Shown here: piece by piece, positions 1 to 8,699 of the stretch
How positions within the stretch are numbered: the first letter of the stretch is position 1
How the letters are laid out: the number at the start of each line of letters is the position of its first letter
Assembly (NCBI GenBank): GCA_040002995.1
Contig: JBDUDK010000081.1
Coordinates: 1 to 64,000, forward strand
DNA length: 64,000 nt
Source of the DNA: JBDUDK01 sp040002995
GTDB taxonomy: Bacteria; Actinomycetota; Acidimicrobiia; Acidimicrobiales; Ilumatobacteraceae
Direction of reading: 5' to 3'
Notes under the pieces: generated by a model
Told to the model about the DNA's origin: nothing
Databases searched by the model: none
What the model saw: only the letters and a program-made list of their open reading frames with translations
Program-made: the position numbers and the translations under genes

Positions 1-786
1 CGGCTCCATCGTCGGCGCGAGGGAGTGGACGGTGTAATTGATGACCGCGCCACCCTGGCTGCGGGCGGTGCGCGGGTCGCGGCCAGTGGAGACGTGGAAC
101 GTGATCGGAAGATCGACATCCTCGACGCAGTCCCACAGCGGCTCGAACTCACGCAGGTTGTAGTTCAGGTCTTCGTGATTCGGTGGACCGAAGACGGGCT
201 TGCACGGCAGCGACAAACCACGGAACCCCAAACTCGCACAGCGCTGGATCTCGGCAATGGCGCCGTCGAGGTCGGCCGTGGCCACGCAGGCGAGCGCGAC
301 AAGCGTGTCGTTGAACGGTCCGAAGGTTTCCCACGCCCAATCGTTGTACACGCGGCACATCGCCTGGCTGAACACCGCGTCTCGCGTCGCCCACATCGTG
401 AGCCCCTTGTTCGGGAACAGGATCTCGGCGTCGACGCCGTCGATCGCCAAGTCGCGCACGCGGTCCTCGGGCGTGCGCCCCGATTTGTTCCGCAACAGTT
501 CGTGGCCCTCAAGCTGAACGTTCTGCATCTTCGTTGGGCGGAAGCCCTCGGTCTTCTGGAACTGGTCGCCCTTCGCGTCGACGATGATGCCGGGAAGACG
601 GTCGTGATAGCGGGCGTCGATGCGGGTCGCCCAGAGATCGCCCGGCTCTTGCACGTGCCCGTCGGCCGACGCCATGTAGAACTTGCCGACCGCATCAGAC
701 CGCGCCGAACGAAGCCACCCGTCGTTGCCCGGGGTCTCGAGACGCCAGACGTTGTTTGCATCAGGTTCCGGTAGCACCGTTCTCAT
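1..786 (-). CDS. Amidohydrolase family protein (COG2159-like), 3' end cut by window edge
   Basis: 262 codons are readable from the ATG at 786; the gene runs off the left edge, so its C-terminal part is unseen. The start has a clear GAGGAGG Shine-Dalgarno site 5 nt upstream. The product resembles metal-dependent TIM-barrel amidohydrolases of the 'amidohydrolase 2' group, which hydrolyse or decarboxylate small carboxylated or aromatic substrates. Visible marks are an early ASADGHVQEP segment (Asp42, His44, DxH-like metal site) and a later strand ending in FHVS near residue 230, where this family places a metal-binding His. The substrate cannot be told. It is transcribed divergently from the lipoprotein gene, and the 118 nt between them must hold both promoters. 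Confidence 0.8.
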   Translation of the reverse strand, partial: MRTVLPEPDANNVWRLETPGNDGWLRSARSDAVGKFYMASADGHVQEPGDLWATRIDARYHDRLPGIIVDAKGDQFQKTEGFRPTKMQNVQLEGHELLRNKSGRTPEDRVRDLAIDGVDAEILFPNKGLTMWATRDAVFSQAMCRVYNDWAWETFGPFNDTLVALACVATADLDGAIAEIQRCASLGFRGLSLPCKPVFGPPNHEDLNYNLREFEPLWDCVEDVDLPITFHVSTGRDPRTARSQGGAVINYTVHSLAPTMEP

Positions 787-904
787 CTGGGCCTCCTCAC
801 CTGGGACTATCCCGATTCTGCCATGCGGGCGTCGGCCTCGACTCCCGCGCCGCGGCGGCGCGGTGATGTTCGACCGCGACGCGATGCCGAGGGTACGGTC
901 GGAT

Positions 905-1414
905 ATGGCCCCCGTTTGGCTCCGGCGAAGCGTGAGAGGGCTCGTGGCAGCGTCGCTGGTAGTGCTCGCCGCCTGCGGTTCGAGTGGCGCGGCCCATAAC
1001 GACGACGGCGACCAGCGGCTGGCAGCCGTCTATCGGGCGGTGATCCGGGCCGTCGCTGACGGACATCCGGACGACGCGCATCCGCCGGTCGTGTTCGTCG
1101 CCCCGAGGCCCGACGCCAAGACGATCCCGCTCCCCGTCCAAGCATCCGTCGTCGATGGTCTGGCTGGTGAAGTCTCGGTTCGATTCGTCGACGACGACAA
1201 GGAGGCCATCGACGGCACGGCCGACGGAGCCCCCGTGAAGGAGGGGGTCCTGTTGCGCCTCGGGCCGGTAGCGGCCGGCGACCCGGTCGAAGTCACGGCC
1301 GACCGGTATCGCACCGCGAGTGACCAGGCACTGCTCACGCTCTCCGCGCGCTCGAACGGGGAAACCTGGGACGCCCGGGTCATCTCCGAGGGCCCCCTCA
1401 CCACGGAGGGATAA
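905..1414 (+). CDS. Putative secreted lipoprotein
   Basis: The 169-residue product starts with a basic n-region, a hydrophobic stretch and the lipobox LAAC with Cys24, followed by a small Gly/Ser/Ala linker. It is therefore predicted to be exported and lipid-anchored on the outer face of the membrane. The rest is an acidic, beta-rich domain of about 140 residues that I do not recognise. ATG at 905 gives the most typical signal peptide; ATGs at 866 and 884 are in frame and none has a strong ribosome site. The gene converges on the MFS transporter gene and their ends overlap by 17 nt. Confidence 0.65.
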   Translation: MAPVWLRRSVRGLVAASLVVLAACGSSGAAHNDDGDQRLAAVYRAVIRAVADGHPDDAHPPVVFVAPRPDAKTIPLPVQASVVDGLAGEVSVRFVDDDKEAIDGTADGAPVKEGVLLRLGPVAAGDPVEVTADRYRTASDQALLTLSARSNGETWDARVISEGPLTTEG

Positions 1415-2906
1415 CGGGGCCGGCCCCATCGCCGCGTGCCTGCTCGGCGAGGTGCACGGCGTGGTCGACGTCGGCATCCGATGGGATGCCCCCTTGGGTT
1501 ACGTACAGCCATACGGTGGTGAGCTCGGCTGGGAGCGAATCGTCACCAAGTGGACGCCGGGTACCGGCGACCCGTACTGCTTCGACTGCGGTGAGCACGG
1601 CGAGCGCAGGGGCTCCCTGCAATCGGAGGAGATGGGCCAATGCGACGAGCGCGTCCACTGGATCGGCTTCGTGAGGAGCGGACGCCACCAGCGGCCCGGA
1701 CTGAAGGGCGCGCCGGCCGATCACGTACACGAGCGCGCCGAAACCGAGCAGCACGCCGATCACGAGAAGCCCTACGAATCCCGAGGGCCGCGCCAACACA
1801 GGCCCGACCGCCCCGGCCACCCACGCGAGCTGGAACCACGTCTCGAACCGGGCGAACGCCCGCCCCATTTCCGCGTCGGGCGCGAGCCGTTGGGTGGTGC
1901 TGTCGAACGCTTGGTGTGCAACGGCCGCGGCCACACCGATGGCGAACGAGATCAAGACCCCGCTGGTGCGGCGGTCCTGTGCCGCGGCGAGGAGGCAGAG
2001 TGCTCCCGACACCGCGAGCGAAGCCGTCAACAAAGCCTCTTCGGCCACCCGCCTCCGCACGAGTGGACCGATGACGGTTCCACTGAGCCCACCAAGCACG
2101 CCGGCCACCAAGACCATTCCGTATACCCACGCGGGTTCGCTGGCGGTCTTGAGGTTGAGCGCGAGCAAGAACGTGATGAAGCCGACCGCAAACCGCAGCA
2201 CGATCATCGCGGAGGCCGCCAGGCTGAGCGGCGCGCTGGTCAGCTCGGCCACCTCCACCACCCGGTTGGGCGGAGCCGGAGCCGGCCGCGGTATGCGGAT
2301 GGCAAGCGCGGCAGCGATGGCCTGTCCCACCGACGCCACGATGACCACGGCCGGCGGACCCACGAGTCGTAGAACGAGTGCGGCGACGAGCCCACCGAGC
2401 AGACCGCCCAATGTCGCCACTCGCTCCATCTGTGCGTTCGCCGCCACCAGTTTTTCTTGGTCGGCAACGAGCCGAGGCACGAGGGCGCTCTTCGCGATCG
2501 TGTACGTCTTACCGAGCACAAGAACCGCGAACGCTTCCGGAAAGAAGAACAACGTCGTGAGGTGATTGGCCAGCAACGCGCACACCGCCGACCGCCCAAT
2601 CGCGGTGGCCACGATGATCGCTCGATAGCCGCCACGGAAGCGGTCCGTGGCTGGCGCGAGGAGCGGCACCACCAAGGCGAACGGTGCGAGGGTGGACAGG
2701 AGGTACAGAAGGATGCGGGGGCGGGCCGCGTTGATCGAGACGTTGAAGAACAACGATCCGGCCAGCGACACGGTGAACGCGGCGCCGGCCGCGCCCGTAA
2801 CCGCGTGCATGATCACGAGCCGCCTGAACGGCCCTTTCTCCGCATCGGCCCGCCACCACCGGTCACCCTTCGACGGTGCGGTCGACGCCTCGCCCCGGCG
2901 GCTCAC
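1398..2906 (-). CDS. MFS-type transporter
   Basis: This 502-residue membrane protein has about 10-12 hydrophobic segments. The first half begins near residue 30 (LVIMHAVTGAAGAAF) and includes a cytoplasmic basic loop (TDRFRGGYR) that resembles MFS motif A. The long soluble C-terminal tail (about 80 residues after the last membrane segment) is unusual for MFS permeases and has no recognised fold. The start is GTG at 2906. It lies 46 nt downstream of the LLM gene on the same strand and could be the last gene of the sigma-factor operon. The substrate is unknown; export of a small molecule is only an inference. Confidence 0.75.
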   Translation of the reverse strand: MSRRGEASTAPSKGDRWWRADAEKGPFRRLVIMHAVTGAAGAAFTVSLAGSLFFNVSINAARPRILLYLLSTLAPFALVVPLLAPATDRFRGGYRAIIVATAIGRSAVCALLANHLTTLFFFPEAFAVLVLGKTYTIAKSALVPRLVADQEKLVAANAQMERVATLGGLLGGLVAALVLRLVGPPAVVIVASVGQAIAAALAIRIPRPAPAPPNRVVEVAELTSAPLSLAASAMIVLRFAVGFITFLLALNLKTASEPAWVYGMVLVAGVLGGLSGTVIGPLVRRRVAEEALLTASLAVSGALCLLAAAQDRRTSGVLISFAIGVAAAVAHQAFDSTTQRLAPDAEMGRAFARFETWFQLAWVAGAVGPVLARPSGFVGLLVIGVLLGFGALVYVIGRRALQSGPLVASAPHEADPVDALVALAHLLRLQGAPALAVLTAVEAVRVAGTRRPLGDDSLPAELTTVWLYVTQGGIPSDADVDHAVHLAEQARGDGAGPVIPPW

Positions 2907-2952
2907 GCGACCATCATGCGCGCGTCCTGCCGGATGCGTGGCTGATCTCGCG

Positions 2953-3942
2953 TCAGGTCGAGGCCGTGGCCATAAAACGTTCGAGCTCGCGGCGAATATC
3001 CGTGCCCGCTGGTTGATAGACGAGCTCGGTCACCCCCTGCTCACCAAACTCCTGGAGACGGCGACGCACGGCGTCGGCCGTACCAGTCACCGTGACCTGC
3101 TCGACCAGCGCAGCACCGCCGGCGTCCCAGCCGGCCAGATCGGCGTCGTTGAGACCGACACAGTGCTGCACGTGCACGCCGAGATGGCGTTGGTCTTCGG
3201 GATTGCGGTCGATGACGGCCAGCCAGTCAGGACCGCCGGGGATCTCCAACACGGCGTTGCGCCCACCAAGCTCGTAGCCGGCGTGATACGCGAGCGCCCA
3301 TCCGGGGCCGGCCGCGGCTTTGGCCCGGGGTCCGGTCGGCGACTCGCCGTCGTCGAGCACGGTCCCCCAGAACAGAAGGGAAACCCAGTCGAACTGCTTG
3401 GCTTCTTCATCGACGCCCAGCGCGACGAAGAGGCCGTCGCCGATGTCGTGCGCGATCTTTCGACCCTTGGGGCCGAGCGCGCCGATGAGGATCGGAACAT
3501 CGACGGGGCGCGGTGGGGCGTGCCCGGCCGGATGCAGCATCTGCATCTTGGCGCCTTCCCACTCCACGACGTCGCCGTGAATCAGGCCGCGATACGCGGC
3601 GATGTAGCGCTGCATGAAGTCCCACGTGATCGCGCCGTAGCCCATGGCGCGTCGCCCGGTGAAGCCGGTCCCGAAGGCGATGACCACTCGACCGGGCGCC
3701 AAAGCCGCGAGCGTGGCGGTGGCCGCGGCGTTCACCATCGGATGGCGCAACGTCGGGATGAGCACCCCAGGACCCAATCCAATGCGGCTCGTGCGCACGG
3801 CCGCCAGCCCGAGCGTCATCCACACGTCGGGACTCTGCTGTGGCGTGTCGTAGATCCAAGCGCGCTCATAGCCGAGCTCTTCAGCGATCACGATGTGATC
3901 GGGTGTGTCGAGTGTGGTGGGAAAGGCGCAGGAGATCTCCAT
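2953..3942 (-). CDS. LLM class (luciferase-like) oxidoreductase
   Basis: The 329-residue protein has the pattern of bacterial luciferase-like flavin/F420-dependent monooxygenases: a short first beta strand (MEISCAFPT), then AEELGYERAWIYD, then a GLGPGVLIPTLRHP segment and a LAALAPGRVVIAFGTG core. Members are TIM-barrel enzymes using FMN or F420; in actinobacteria many are F420-dependent, but the cofactor cannot be decided here. ATG at 3942 fits the family start; in-frame codons further upstream code for non-homologous Arg-rich sequence. It is 35 nt after the TOPRIM gene and 46 nt before the MFS gene, suggesting cotranscription. Confidence 0.85.
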   Translation of the reverse strand: MEISCAFPTTLDTPDHIVIAEELGYERAWIYDTPQQSPDVWMTLGLAAVRTSRIGLGPGVLIPTLRHPMVNAAATATLAALAPGRVVIAFGTGFTGRRAMGYGAITWDFMQRYIAAYRGLIHGDVVEWEGAKMQMLHPAGHAPPRPVDVPILIGALGPKGRKIAHDIGDGLFVALGVDEEAKQFDWVSLLFWGTVLDDGESPTGPRAKAAAGPGWALAYHAGYELGGRNAVLEIPGGPDWLAVIDRNPEDQRHLGVHVQHCVGLNDADLAGWDAGGAALVEQVTVTGTADAVRRRLQEFGEQGVTELVYQPAGTDIRRELERFMATAST

Positions 3943-3977
3943 GGCGGCGCACGTTAGGCGCGGTACGGCCCGGTCTT

Positions 3978-4562
3978 TCAGATGTGCGCAAGTACCCCGT
4001 CGAGCGGACGCGGCACGTGGGCCAGATCCAACTCGTCGACAAGCACGCGCGCGTAGTGGACCTTCCGGCCGCCACGGCTGCCCATGAAGCGCCGGAGCTG
4101 CCGTTCCTTCGTCCACCCTTGTTGTGCGGGTTGCCGCTGGAGGGTGCGGAACGATCGAAGCTCGCCCTGGGCGTCGATGACCTTCTCCACGGTGGCAGCG
4201 CCGAGCGCGCGGATCAGCTCGTCCTCCAGGTCGGCGACGCACACGTAGAAACCGAGTGCTTCCATCTCCACGCGCGTCAGATCGGAGCCGAGGCCGGCCC
4301 GCTCGAGAGCGCGGCGGAATTTGCGCTCCTCGCCTGCGTCACAGAGTCCCGCCAGTTTGAGGTCGAGTCCGTGCGGCCCGAACCGATCCAAGAACCGACC
4401 TACCGCCGTGGCGCCACCCATCGCAACGACGGAGATGCCTTCCGCCGCGAGGTTCCGGCCCCGGCGCTCGGCGAGCGCTTCGAGCGCGCGCTGGTCGCTC
4501 AACCCTTCAACGAGCACGACCGTGCGTTGGTCGACAGTCGCAGCCATGTGCCGCAGCTTCAC
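3978..4562 (-). CDS. TOPRIM domain protein (OLD/DUF4435-like nucleotidyl transferase/hydrolase fold)
   Basis: The 194-residue product begins with VVLVEGLSDQRALEALAERR, the conserved TOPRIM strand with its catalytic Glu, followed later by LAGLCDAGEE, the acidic turn that normally binds Mg2+. No ATPase domain is attached, so it is a stand-alone TOPRIM protein rather than a full OLD nuclease. Small proteins of this kind occur in actinobacteria without assigned function. It is 27 nt downstream of the second metallophosphoesterase on the same strand. A role in nucleic acid or nucleotide processing in the operon is an inference. Confidence 0.75.
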   Translation of the reverse strand: MKLRHMAATVDQRTVVLVEGLSDQRALEALAERRGRNLAAEGISVVAMGGATAVGRFLDRFGPHGLDLKLAGLCDAGEERKFRRALERAGLGSDLTRVEMEALGFYVCVADLEDELIRALGAATVEKVIDAQGELRSFRTLQRQPAQQGWTKERQLRRFMGSRGGRKVHYARVLVDELDLAHVPRPLDGVLAHI

Positions 4563-4589
4563 AGCTCACAGGTGTCGCGCCGCGTCCGT

Positions 4590-5099
4590 TTAGGTCGGCA
4601 GATGGACGATCTCGACGTCGACGATTTCGGTGAACGTCAACCGGGCCACTGTTCCGTGCCGCACTGGCAGGTTCGGGCTGCCGGGGGTGACGATGAGAGT
4701 CGTGCCGACCAGCGCGACTCGGTGATCGTGGCCGCCGCCAGCGGGCGGCACGCCGTATGCGATGACGTCGGCGCTGACACCGTCGGTGGGGTATTCGCGC
4801 ACAAATGCCAATCGCCGGCCGAGCACATTTCGGTACACCGGACCGTCGACGAGACGACGGTCGGTTCCGGCCGGGACATCGAGAATCGGATTGCGGATCC
4901 CGATGACCTCGGCCCCACCCGCGGCGAGGCGATCGAGCACCCCGAGCGACGTCAGGTCGCCGAGGTGGACGATGAGATCACACCCGCGCAGTGCGTCGGT
5001 GGCGGCGTCGGGAAGATCGCTCCCATCCGCGAGCTTGCAATGCGTGTCCGCGATTAGGCCAATGACAATGGGCGGCTTCGTTTCTGTCGACGTGCTCAT
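4590..5099 (-). CDS. YfcE/MJ0936-type metallophosphoesterase, paralogue 2
   Basis: The 169-residue protein has the calcineurin-like phosphoesterase layout: ADTHC (Asp18, His20), HLGD (Asp48), an Asn in GIRNP where the family has GN, and the C-terminal TPGSP turn. The usual GHTH metal motif is altered to a GGGHDH loop with a short insertion. It shares the pattern GSDLPD...GCDLI.H.GD..S.GVLDRL with the preceding gene, so the two are tandem duplicates. Its start overlaps the upstream stop by 4 nt (ATGA), indicating translational coupling. The family hydrolyses phosphodiesters; the substrate is unknown. Confidence 0.85.
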   Translation of the reverse strand: MSTSTETKPPIVIGLIADTHCKLADGSDLPDAATDALRGCDLIVHLGDLTSLGVLDRLAAGGAEVIGIRNPILDVPAGTDRRLVDGPVYRNVLGRRLAFVREYPTDGVSADVIAYGVPPAGGGHDHRVALVGTTLIVTPGSPNLPVRHGTVARLTFTEIVDVEIVHLPT

Positions 5100-5716
5100 G
5101 ACCGGCTCCTCGGTAAATGGACGATGTGGACGGCGGATCGGGGACCGTCAAGGTCGATAGTCGCGACCGTGGGACCCGAGCCCGACAACGGGATGGTGGG
5201 GCTGCCGGGGTTGACGAGCAGCGTTGCACCAGGGCGAGAAACGTTGGGGACGTGGCTGGTGCCGCTCAATGCGATGTCGACATCGGTGCCGAAGAGGACC
5301 GACGGATCGATGAGATCGGGAAGATCGGTGGCCATGCCGATGAGTGTGTGACCGGCACGGACCAGCAGGGGACCGTCGTGCAGTCGAACTCCATCCGCCG
5401 GCGGGTCAATCGCGCTCCGCACCGAGAGAACCGGCGCGAGCGTGGCGAGGCGATCGAGAACGCCCGATGAAGAGACGTCACCGCAGTGCAGGATGAGGTC
5501 GCAGCCGGAGAACGCTTCGAGCACGGCGTCGGGTAGATCCGACCCATCGAAGCTGACGCAATGGGTGTCGGCAATCACGCCCACGCGCCGCGCGATGACG
5601 CCGATTGTTGGTGCCAGCGTGGTCGCGGCGACCGCGAGCTCTGAGGCGAGTACGTCGATGAACGCCGGTCGCGGCAGGCCTTCGACAAGATTGTTCATTG
5701 CGTGCGCCTTAGGCAT
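5096..5716 (-). CDS. YfcE/MJ0936-type metallophosphoesterase, paralogue 1 (degenerate site)
   Basis: The 206-residue protein carries ADTHC (Asp50, His52) and HCGD (Asp80), but the third motif (normally GN) reads SVRSAI and the fourth (normally GHTH) reads SGTSH, so two metal-ligand motifs are eroded. The end VNPGSP is retained. A 45-residue N-terminal extension precedes the domain. It may be a weak or non-catalytic phosphoesterase, or a nucleotide-binding partner of its neighbour. It starts inside the sigma-factor stop region (8 nt overlap) and overlaps the next gene by 4 nt. Confidence 0.8.
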   Translation of the reverse strand: MPKAHAMNNLVEGLPRPAFIDVLASELAVAATTLAPTIGVIARRVGVIADTHCVSFDGSDLPDAVLEAFSGCDLILHCGDVSSSGVLDRLATLAPVLSVRSAIDPPADGVRLHDGPLLVRAGHTLIGMATDLPDLIDPSVLFGTDVDIALSGTSHVPNVSRPGATLLVNPGSPTIPLSGSGPTVATIDLDGPRSAVHIVHLPRSRS

Positions 5717-6269
5717 CGTCGCCTCCCTCGGCGAGAAAAGTGCGAAGCGTGGCGAGCGCCCGCCGCTGAAGTTGCTTGATCGCGTCCGGCGAACGTCCGA
5801 GCCGCACCGCGACGTCGGCGATTGCGAGGTCCTCGCCGAAGCGCAGCGTGATCACGGCCCTGTGGTCGGCGGGGAGCCGGTCGACAAGGCCATGCACGAG
5901 GGCGCGAGTCTCCACATTCGCGAGCTCGTCGGCGCCGATGTCCTCCGTTGGTTCCACCGGCATGGTCTCGGTGAAACGGGATGCTCGCTGCCGGCGGCGA
6001 AGCTCGTCGTTGGAGAGATTGATGCAGATGCGCCACAACCAGGCTCGAAACGGAATACCGCGCGATTCGAAGCGCGGTAGCGCGCGCAACGCCCGGCGAA
6101 ATGTCTCTGCTGTGACGTCTTCCGCGGCCGCCCGGTCACCGAGATGCGACCATGCGAGGGCGTGCACGCCAGCGACGTTGGCGCGGTAGAGCTCGGAAAA
6201 TCGGCCGGGGTCGGCTTGCGCAGCGATCACCAGCGCGGCCTCCGATTCGAGCTCCGACACGGGTGCCAC
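5709..6269 (-). CDS. ECF-type RNA polymerase sigma factor
   Basis: The 186-residue protein has sigma-70 region 2 (LYRANVAGVHALAWSHLGDR, then AEDVTAETF, then FRAWLWRICIN) and region 4 (LPADHRAVITLRF, then ADVAVRLGRSPDAIKQLQRR, the helix-turn-helix that reads the -35 element). Region 3 is absent, as in ECF sigma factors. No anti-sigma gene with a membrane or zinc-binding domain follows. Instead the next gene, overlapping by 8 nt, encodes a phosphoesterase. It is divergent from the membrane-bound XRE-type gene across 120 nt, so that protein may be a functional partner; this is an inference. Confidence 0.93.
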   Translation of the reverse strand: MAPVSELESEAALVIAAQADPGRFSELYRANVAGVHALAWSHLGDRAAAEDVTAETFRRALRALPRFESRGIPFRAWLWRICINLSNDELRRRQRASRFTETMPVEPTEDIGADELANVETRALVHGLVDRLPADHRAVITLRFGEDLAIADVAVRLGRSPDAIKQLQRRALATLRTFLAEGGDDA

Positions 6270-6389
6270 GAGCTATATAACCGCGGCCAATGCCAAAAGG
6301 TGACGCCGTCGTGCTCGGTCCATTCGTCAAGGTTGAGGATTTCCAGAACCAAGGCTCATGGCAGGGGTCGACAGGACCGACGGTCGGAG

Positions 6390-7142
6390 GTGACTACCGC
6401 TCACGCAACTTCGACCAAGGCACTCGCTCCAAGCCTCGGTTCTCTGCTCCAGAGGTTTCGGATGGGGGAGGGTGAATCAGCGAAGTCCGTGAGCCGCAGG
6501 TGCGCGTTGGGGCCCGTCGAGGTGGCCCAGCTCGAGTTGGGACGAGCCGACCTCAATTCGGACGAGCTGGCCGAGGTGGTGGCCGCGTATGCCGTGCCCC
6601 GCGTCGTCTTTCCGGAGTTCCGCTCGCTGGTGAAGGTCGACCTCGCGGCCGGATCGGTATCGGTAACGGTTTCGGACACCGCAGTGGAGGAGACGGCGGC
6701 AGACCGAACCCTCCTCGTCTATTTCGAGCTGATTTTCGGCCCGAGCAAGATGTCGCCGACAACCGCGATCCCCTTCACCGCTCTCGATCTCGACGTGCTC
6801 CGCGTCGTGCTGGCGAGTCGTCGCAACGAGGTGACCCGCCATCTCGAGCTCCTCGTCGGCCCACCCCTGGAGCCGTCGGTGTCGCCCCGGCGCATCGCGC
6901 ACGGTGTGGTGGTCGTCTTGGCCGCGGCCTCGATTGCGGCCGGCGTCATCTCGTTGATCGACGCACAGAACAACACGGCCACCAAAGCTCCACCTGTCGT
7001 GGGCAGTGCGCCTCCATCTCCGGCCGTGATCGCGCCCGCGGGCGCGCCGATCCAGACGGAAATCCTCGACCCGCTGGTGATCGTTCGCGACCCGAGCCTC
7101 ATCCCCGGTACTCCGATCGACCTAGCGAAGGGCCCTCGATGA
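6390..7142 (+). CDS. Membrane-anchored XRE-like helix-turn-helix protein
   Basis: The product is about 250 residues from the GTG at 6390. Residues 14-68 (LGSLLQRFR, later LGPVEVAQLELGRADL) match an XRE/Cro-type helix-turn-helix, followed by a middle domain of about 100 residues. A single membrane helix (about residues 169-190, GVVVVLAAASIAAGVISLI) leads to a 60-residue Pro/Ala-rich outer tail. ATG at 6462 has a better ribosome site (AGAGG, 6 nt) but would cut the HTH, so the start is uncertain. It overlaps the response regulator gene by ATGA. It may link surface sensing to the phosphorelay or to the divergent sigma factor; this is not shown by sequence. Confidence 0.65.
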   Translation: MTTAHATSTKALAPSLGSLLQRFRMGEGESAKSVSRRCALGPVEVAQLELGRADLNSDELAEVVAAYAVPRVVFPEFRSLVKVDLAAGSVSVTVSDTAVEETAADRTLLVYFELIFGPSKMSPTTAIPFTALDLDVLRVVLASRRNEVTRHLELLVGPPLEPSVSPRRIAHGVVVVLAAASIAAGVISLIDAQNNTATKAPPVVGSAPPSPAVIAPAGAPIQTEILDPLVIVRDPSLIPGTPIDLAKGPR

Positions 7143-7570
7143 ATTCAACCGTCCAAGTGATGCAGGCGACCCGGCCCCTCGATGTGATCGTTGCCGACGA
7201 CGAACCGGCGGACAACCTGCTGCTCGCTCTGGCCGCGAAGGACGCCCATGTCGACATGACGTTCACGTTTGCCGAGGACGGAGAGGAGCTGCTGCGGATC
7301 CTCGCCGAGCGAGTTACAGAAGGCAACGCCCCCGACGTCGTCGTACTCGACATCCGGATGCCACGCTGCTCGGGCCTCGAGGCGATGGAAGTGATCTCCG
7401 CGTCCGAGATCCTGCGACGGATCCCGGTGGTGATGTTCACGACGTCGCGCCGGGCGGCCGACCAGGCGCACGGGCTGAGTCTCGGCGTGACCAAATTCGA
7501 GATCAAGCCCAGCTCGTATCCCGAACTGGTCGCCTTCGCCAACGAGCTTGTCAACGTGGTGCGTGGATAG
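7139..7570 (+). CDS. Single-domain response regulator (Rcp1-like)
   Basis: The 143-residue protein is a receiver domain only: acidic pocket ADDEP (Asp20-Asp21), phospho-acceptor Asp71 in VVLDIRMP, the conserved Thr in MFTTS and the Lys in FEIKPS. The insert around residues 58-66 and the SGLEAMEVI segment resemble the Rcp1/phytochrome-associated receiver group. Without an output domain it probably carries phosphate between the kinase and the Hpt protein. Its start overlaps the upstream gene (ATGA), and its end overlaps the start of the hybrid kinase. Confidence 0.92.
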   Translation: MNSTVQVMQATRPLDVIVADDEPADNLLLALAAKDAHVDMTFTFAEDGEELLRILAERVTEGNAPDVVVLDIRMPRCSGLEAMEVISASEILRRIPVVMFTTSRRAADQAHGLSLGVTKFEIKPSSYPELVAFANELVNVVRG

Positions 7571-8699
7571 CGGGACTGAAACTCCTCGGCTGCTGCTTGT
7601 CGAGGACGACGACGTCTTTGTCGAGTTGACCCGCTTGGTCTTGGCCGAGAGGGGATTTGCCGACAATCGGACCCTCGTCGCGGGATCGGTCGCCGACGCG
7701 TCACGCGTTTTGCAGTCGGAGGACGTCGACCTCATTCTGGCTGACCTTTCTCTGCCGGATGCCGACGGGCTGGAGGTGGTACGGCGATGTCGCGAAGTTG
7801 CTGCCCACCTGCCGATTATCGTGCTGACCTCGTGCCGCGATGTCGACCTCGCGCTCGAAGCGTTGGCCAACGGCGCGCAGGATTACCTCATCAAAGGGGA
7901 CTTCGACGACGAGGACTTGATGCGAGCGATCCGCTACTCGCTCGCCCGCTCCCGTGCCGAATCTCAGCTGCGGGCCACGTTGCACGAGCTGGAGATGTCG
8001 AACCGCCAACTCGAGGAATCCAACGGCCAGTTGGAGCAGTACGCGACGATTGCCTCGCACGACCTTCGATCACCGGTGCGCACGGCGCGGGTGCTCGTTG
8101 GGCGGATGGTCGCTTCTCAGGGCACGAGTGCCGATCCGGGATCGGCCGCGCTCGGAGACGCTCTGGATGCCTGCCTGGGACGCCTCGAGACCATGTTGGA
8201 GGGTCTGCTCGACTACGCCCAAGCCCGTGACCTCCGATCGTCGGGTGAGTTCAGGGACGAAGTCGTCGCAGATGTGGTCAAGGAGATCGTCACGGACCTC
8301 GACGCCGATCTCCGAGAATCCGAGGCCCTGATCGACGTCTGCGGAGTCGCGTCCGTGCGTGGGCATCCAGTGCTGATCCGCAGCCTTCTGCTCAACCTCA
8401 TACGCAACGCGGTGAAGTACCGATCAGAACGACCCCTCCGGGTCATCATCTCTGCCGACGTGGCCGGGGACGGCATGGTTCTCGTGAGGATCACCGACAA
8501 TGGCATTGGCATAGAGCCGAGATTCCGAACCCGCGTCTTTGGCATGTTCGAGCGGCTGAGTAGTCGCAGCGAGGGCATCGGTCTGGGCCTGTCGCTCTGC
8601 CGCCGGATCGTGTCGCTGCACGGCGGCGAGATATGGATAGATGACGGCCCCGATGACGAGGGGATCGCCGTGTGCTTCTCGCTGCCGGCCGCCGCATGA
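7563..8699 (+). CDS. Receiver-histidine kinase hybrid
   Basis: The product is about 378 residues from GTG at 7563; TTG at 7548 is an alternative. An N-terminal receiver has Asp61 (LILADLSLPD) and Lys111 (YLIKGDF). A short coiled coil (residues 130-160, EMSNRQLEESNGQLEQ) follows, then the HisKA box SHDLRSPV with phospho-accepting His166, and the ATPase domain with NLIRNAVKY, DNGIGIEP and GIGLGLSL. There is no membrane segment, so it is cytosolic. This order (receiver before kinase) suggests the kinase is itself controlled by phosphorylation. It starts inside the response-regulator gene and overlaps the Hpt gene by ATGA, giving a tightly coupled phosphorelay operon. Confidence 0.92.
   Translation: MDSGTETPRLLLVEDDDVFVELTRLVLAERGFADNRTLVAGSVADASRVLQSEDVDLILADLSLPDADGLEVVRRCREVAAHLPIIVLTSCRDVDLALEALANGAQDYLIKGDFDDEDLMRAIRYSLARSRAESQLRATLHELEMSNRQLEESNGQLEQYATIASHDLRSPVRTARVLVGRMVASQGTSADPGSAALGDALDACLGRLETMLEGLLDYAQARDLRSSGEFRDEVVADVVKEIVTDLDADLRESEALIDVCGVASVRGHPVLIRSLLLNLIRNAVKYRSERPLRVIISADVAGDGMVLVRITDNGIGIEPRFRTRVFGMFERLSSRSEGIGLGLSLCRRIVSLHGGEIWIDDGPDDEGIAVCFSLPAAA

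Noticed and set aside
1320..2372. 350-codon frame antisense to the MFS transporter
   Set aside because: High-GC antisense shadow with charged low-complexity translation; the opposite strand has membrane segments and a good start.
2647..3957. 436-codon plus-strand frame across the LLM gene
   Set aside because: No domain or ribosome site; the minus strand has an intact LLM enzyme.
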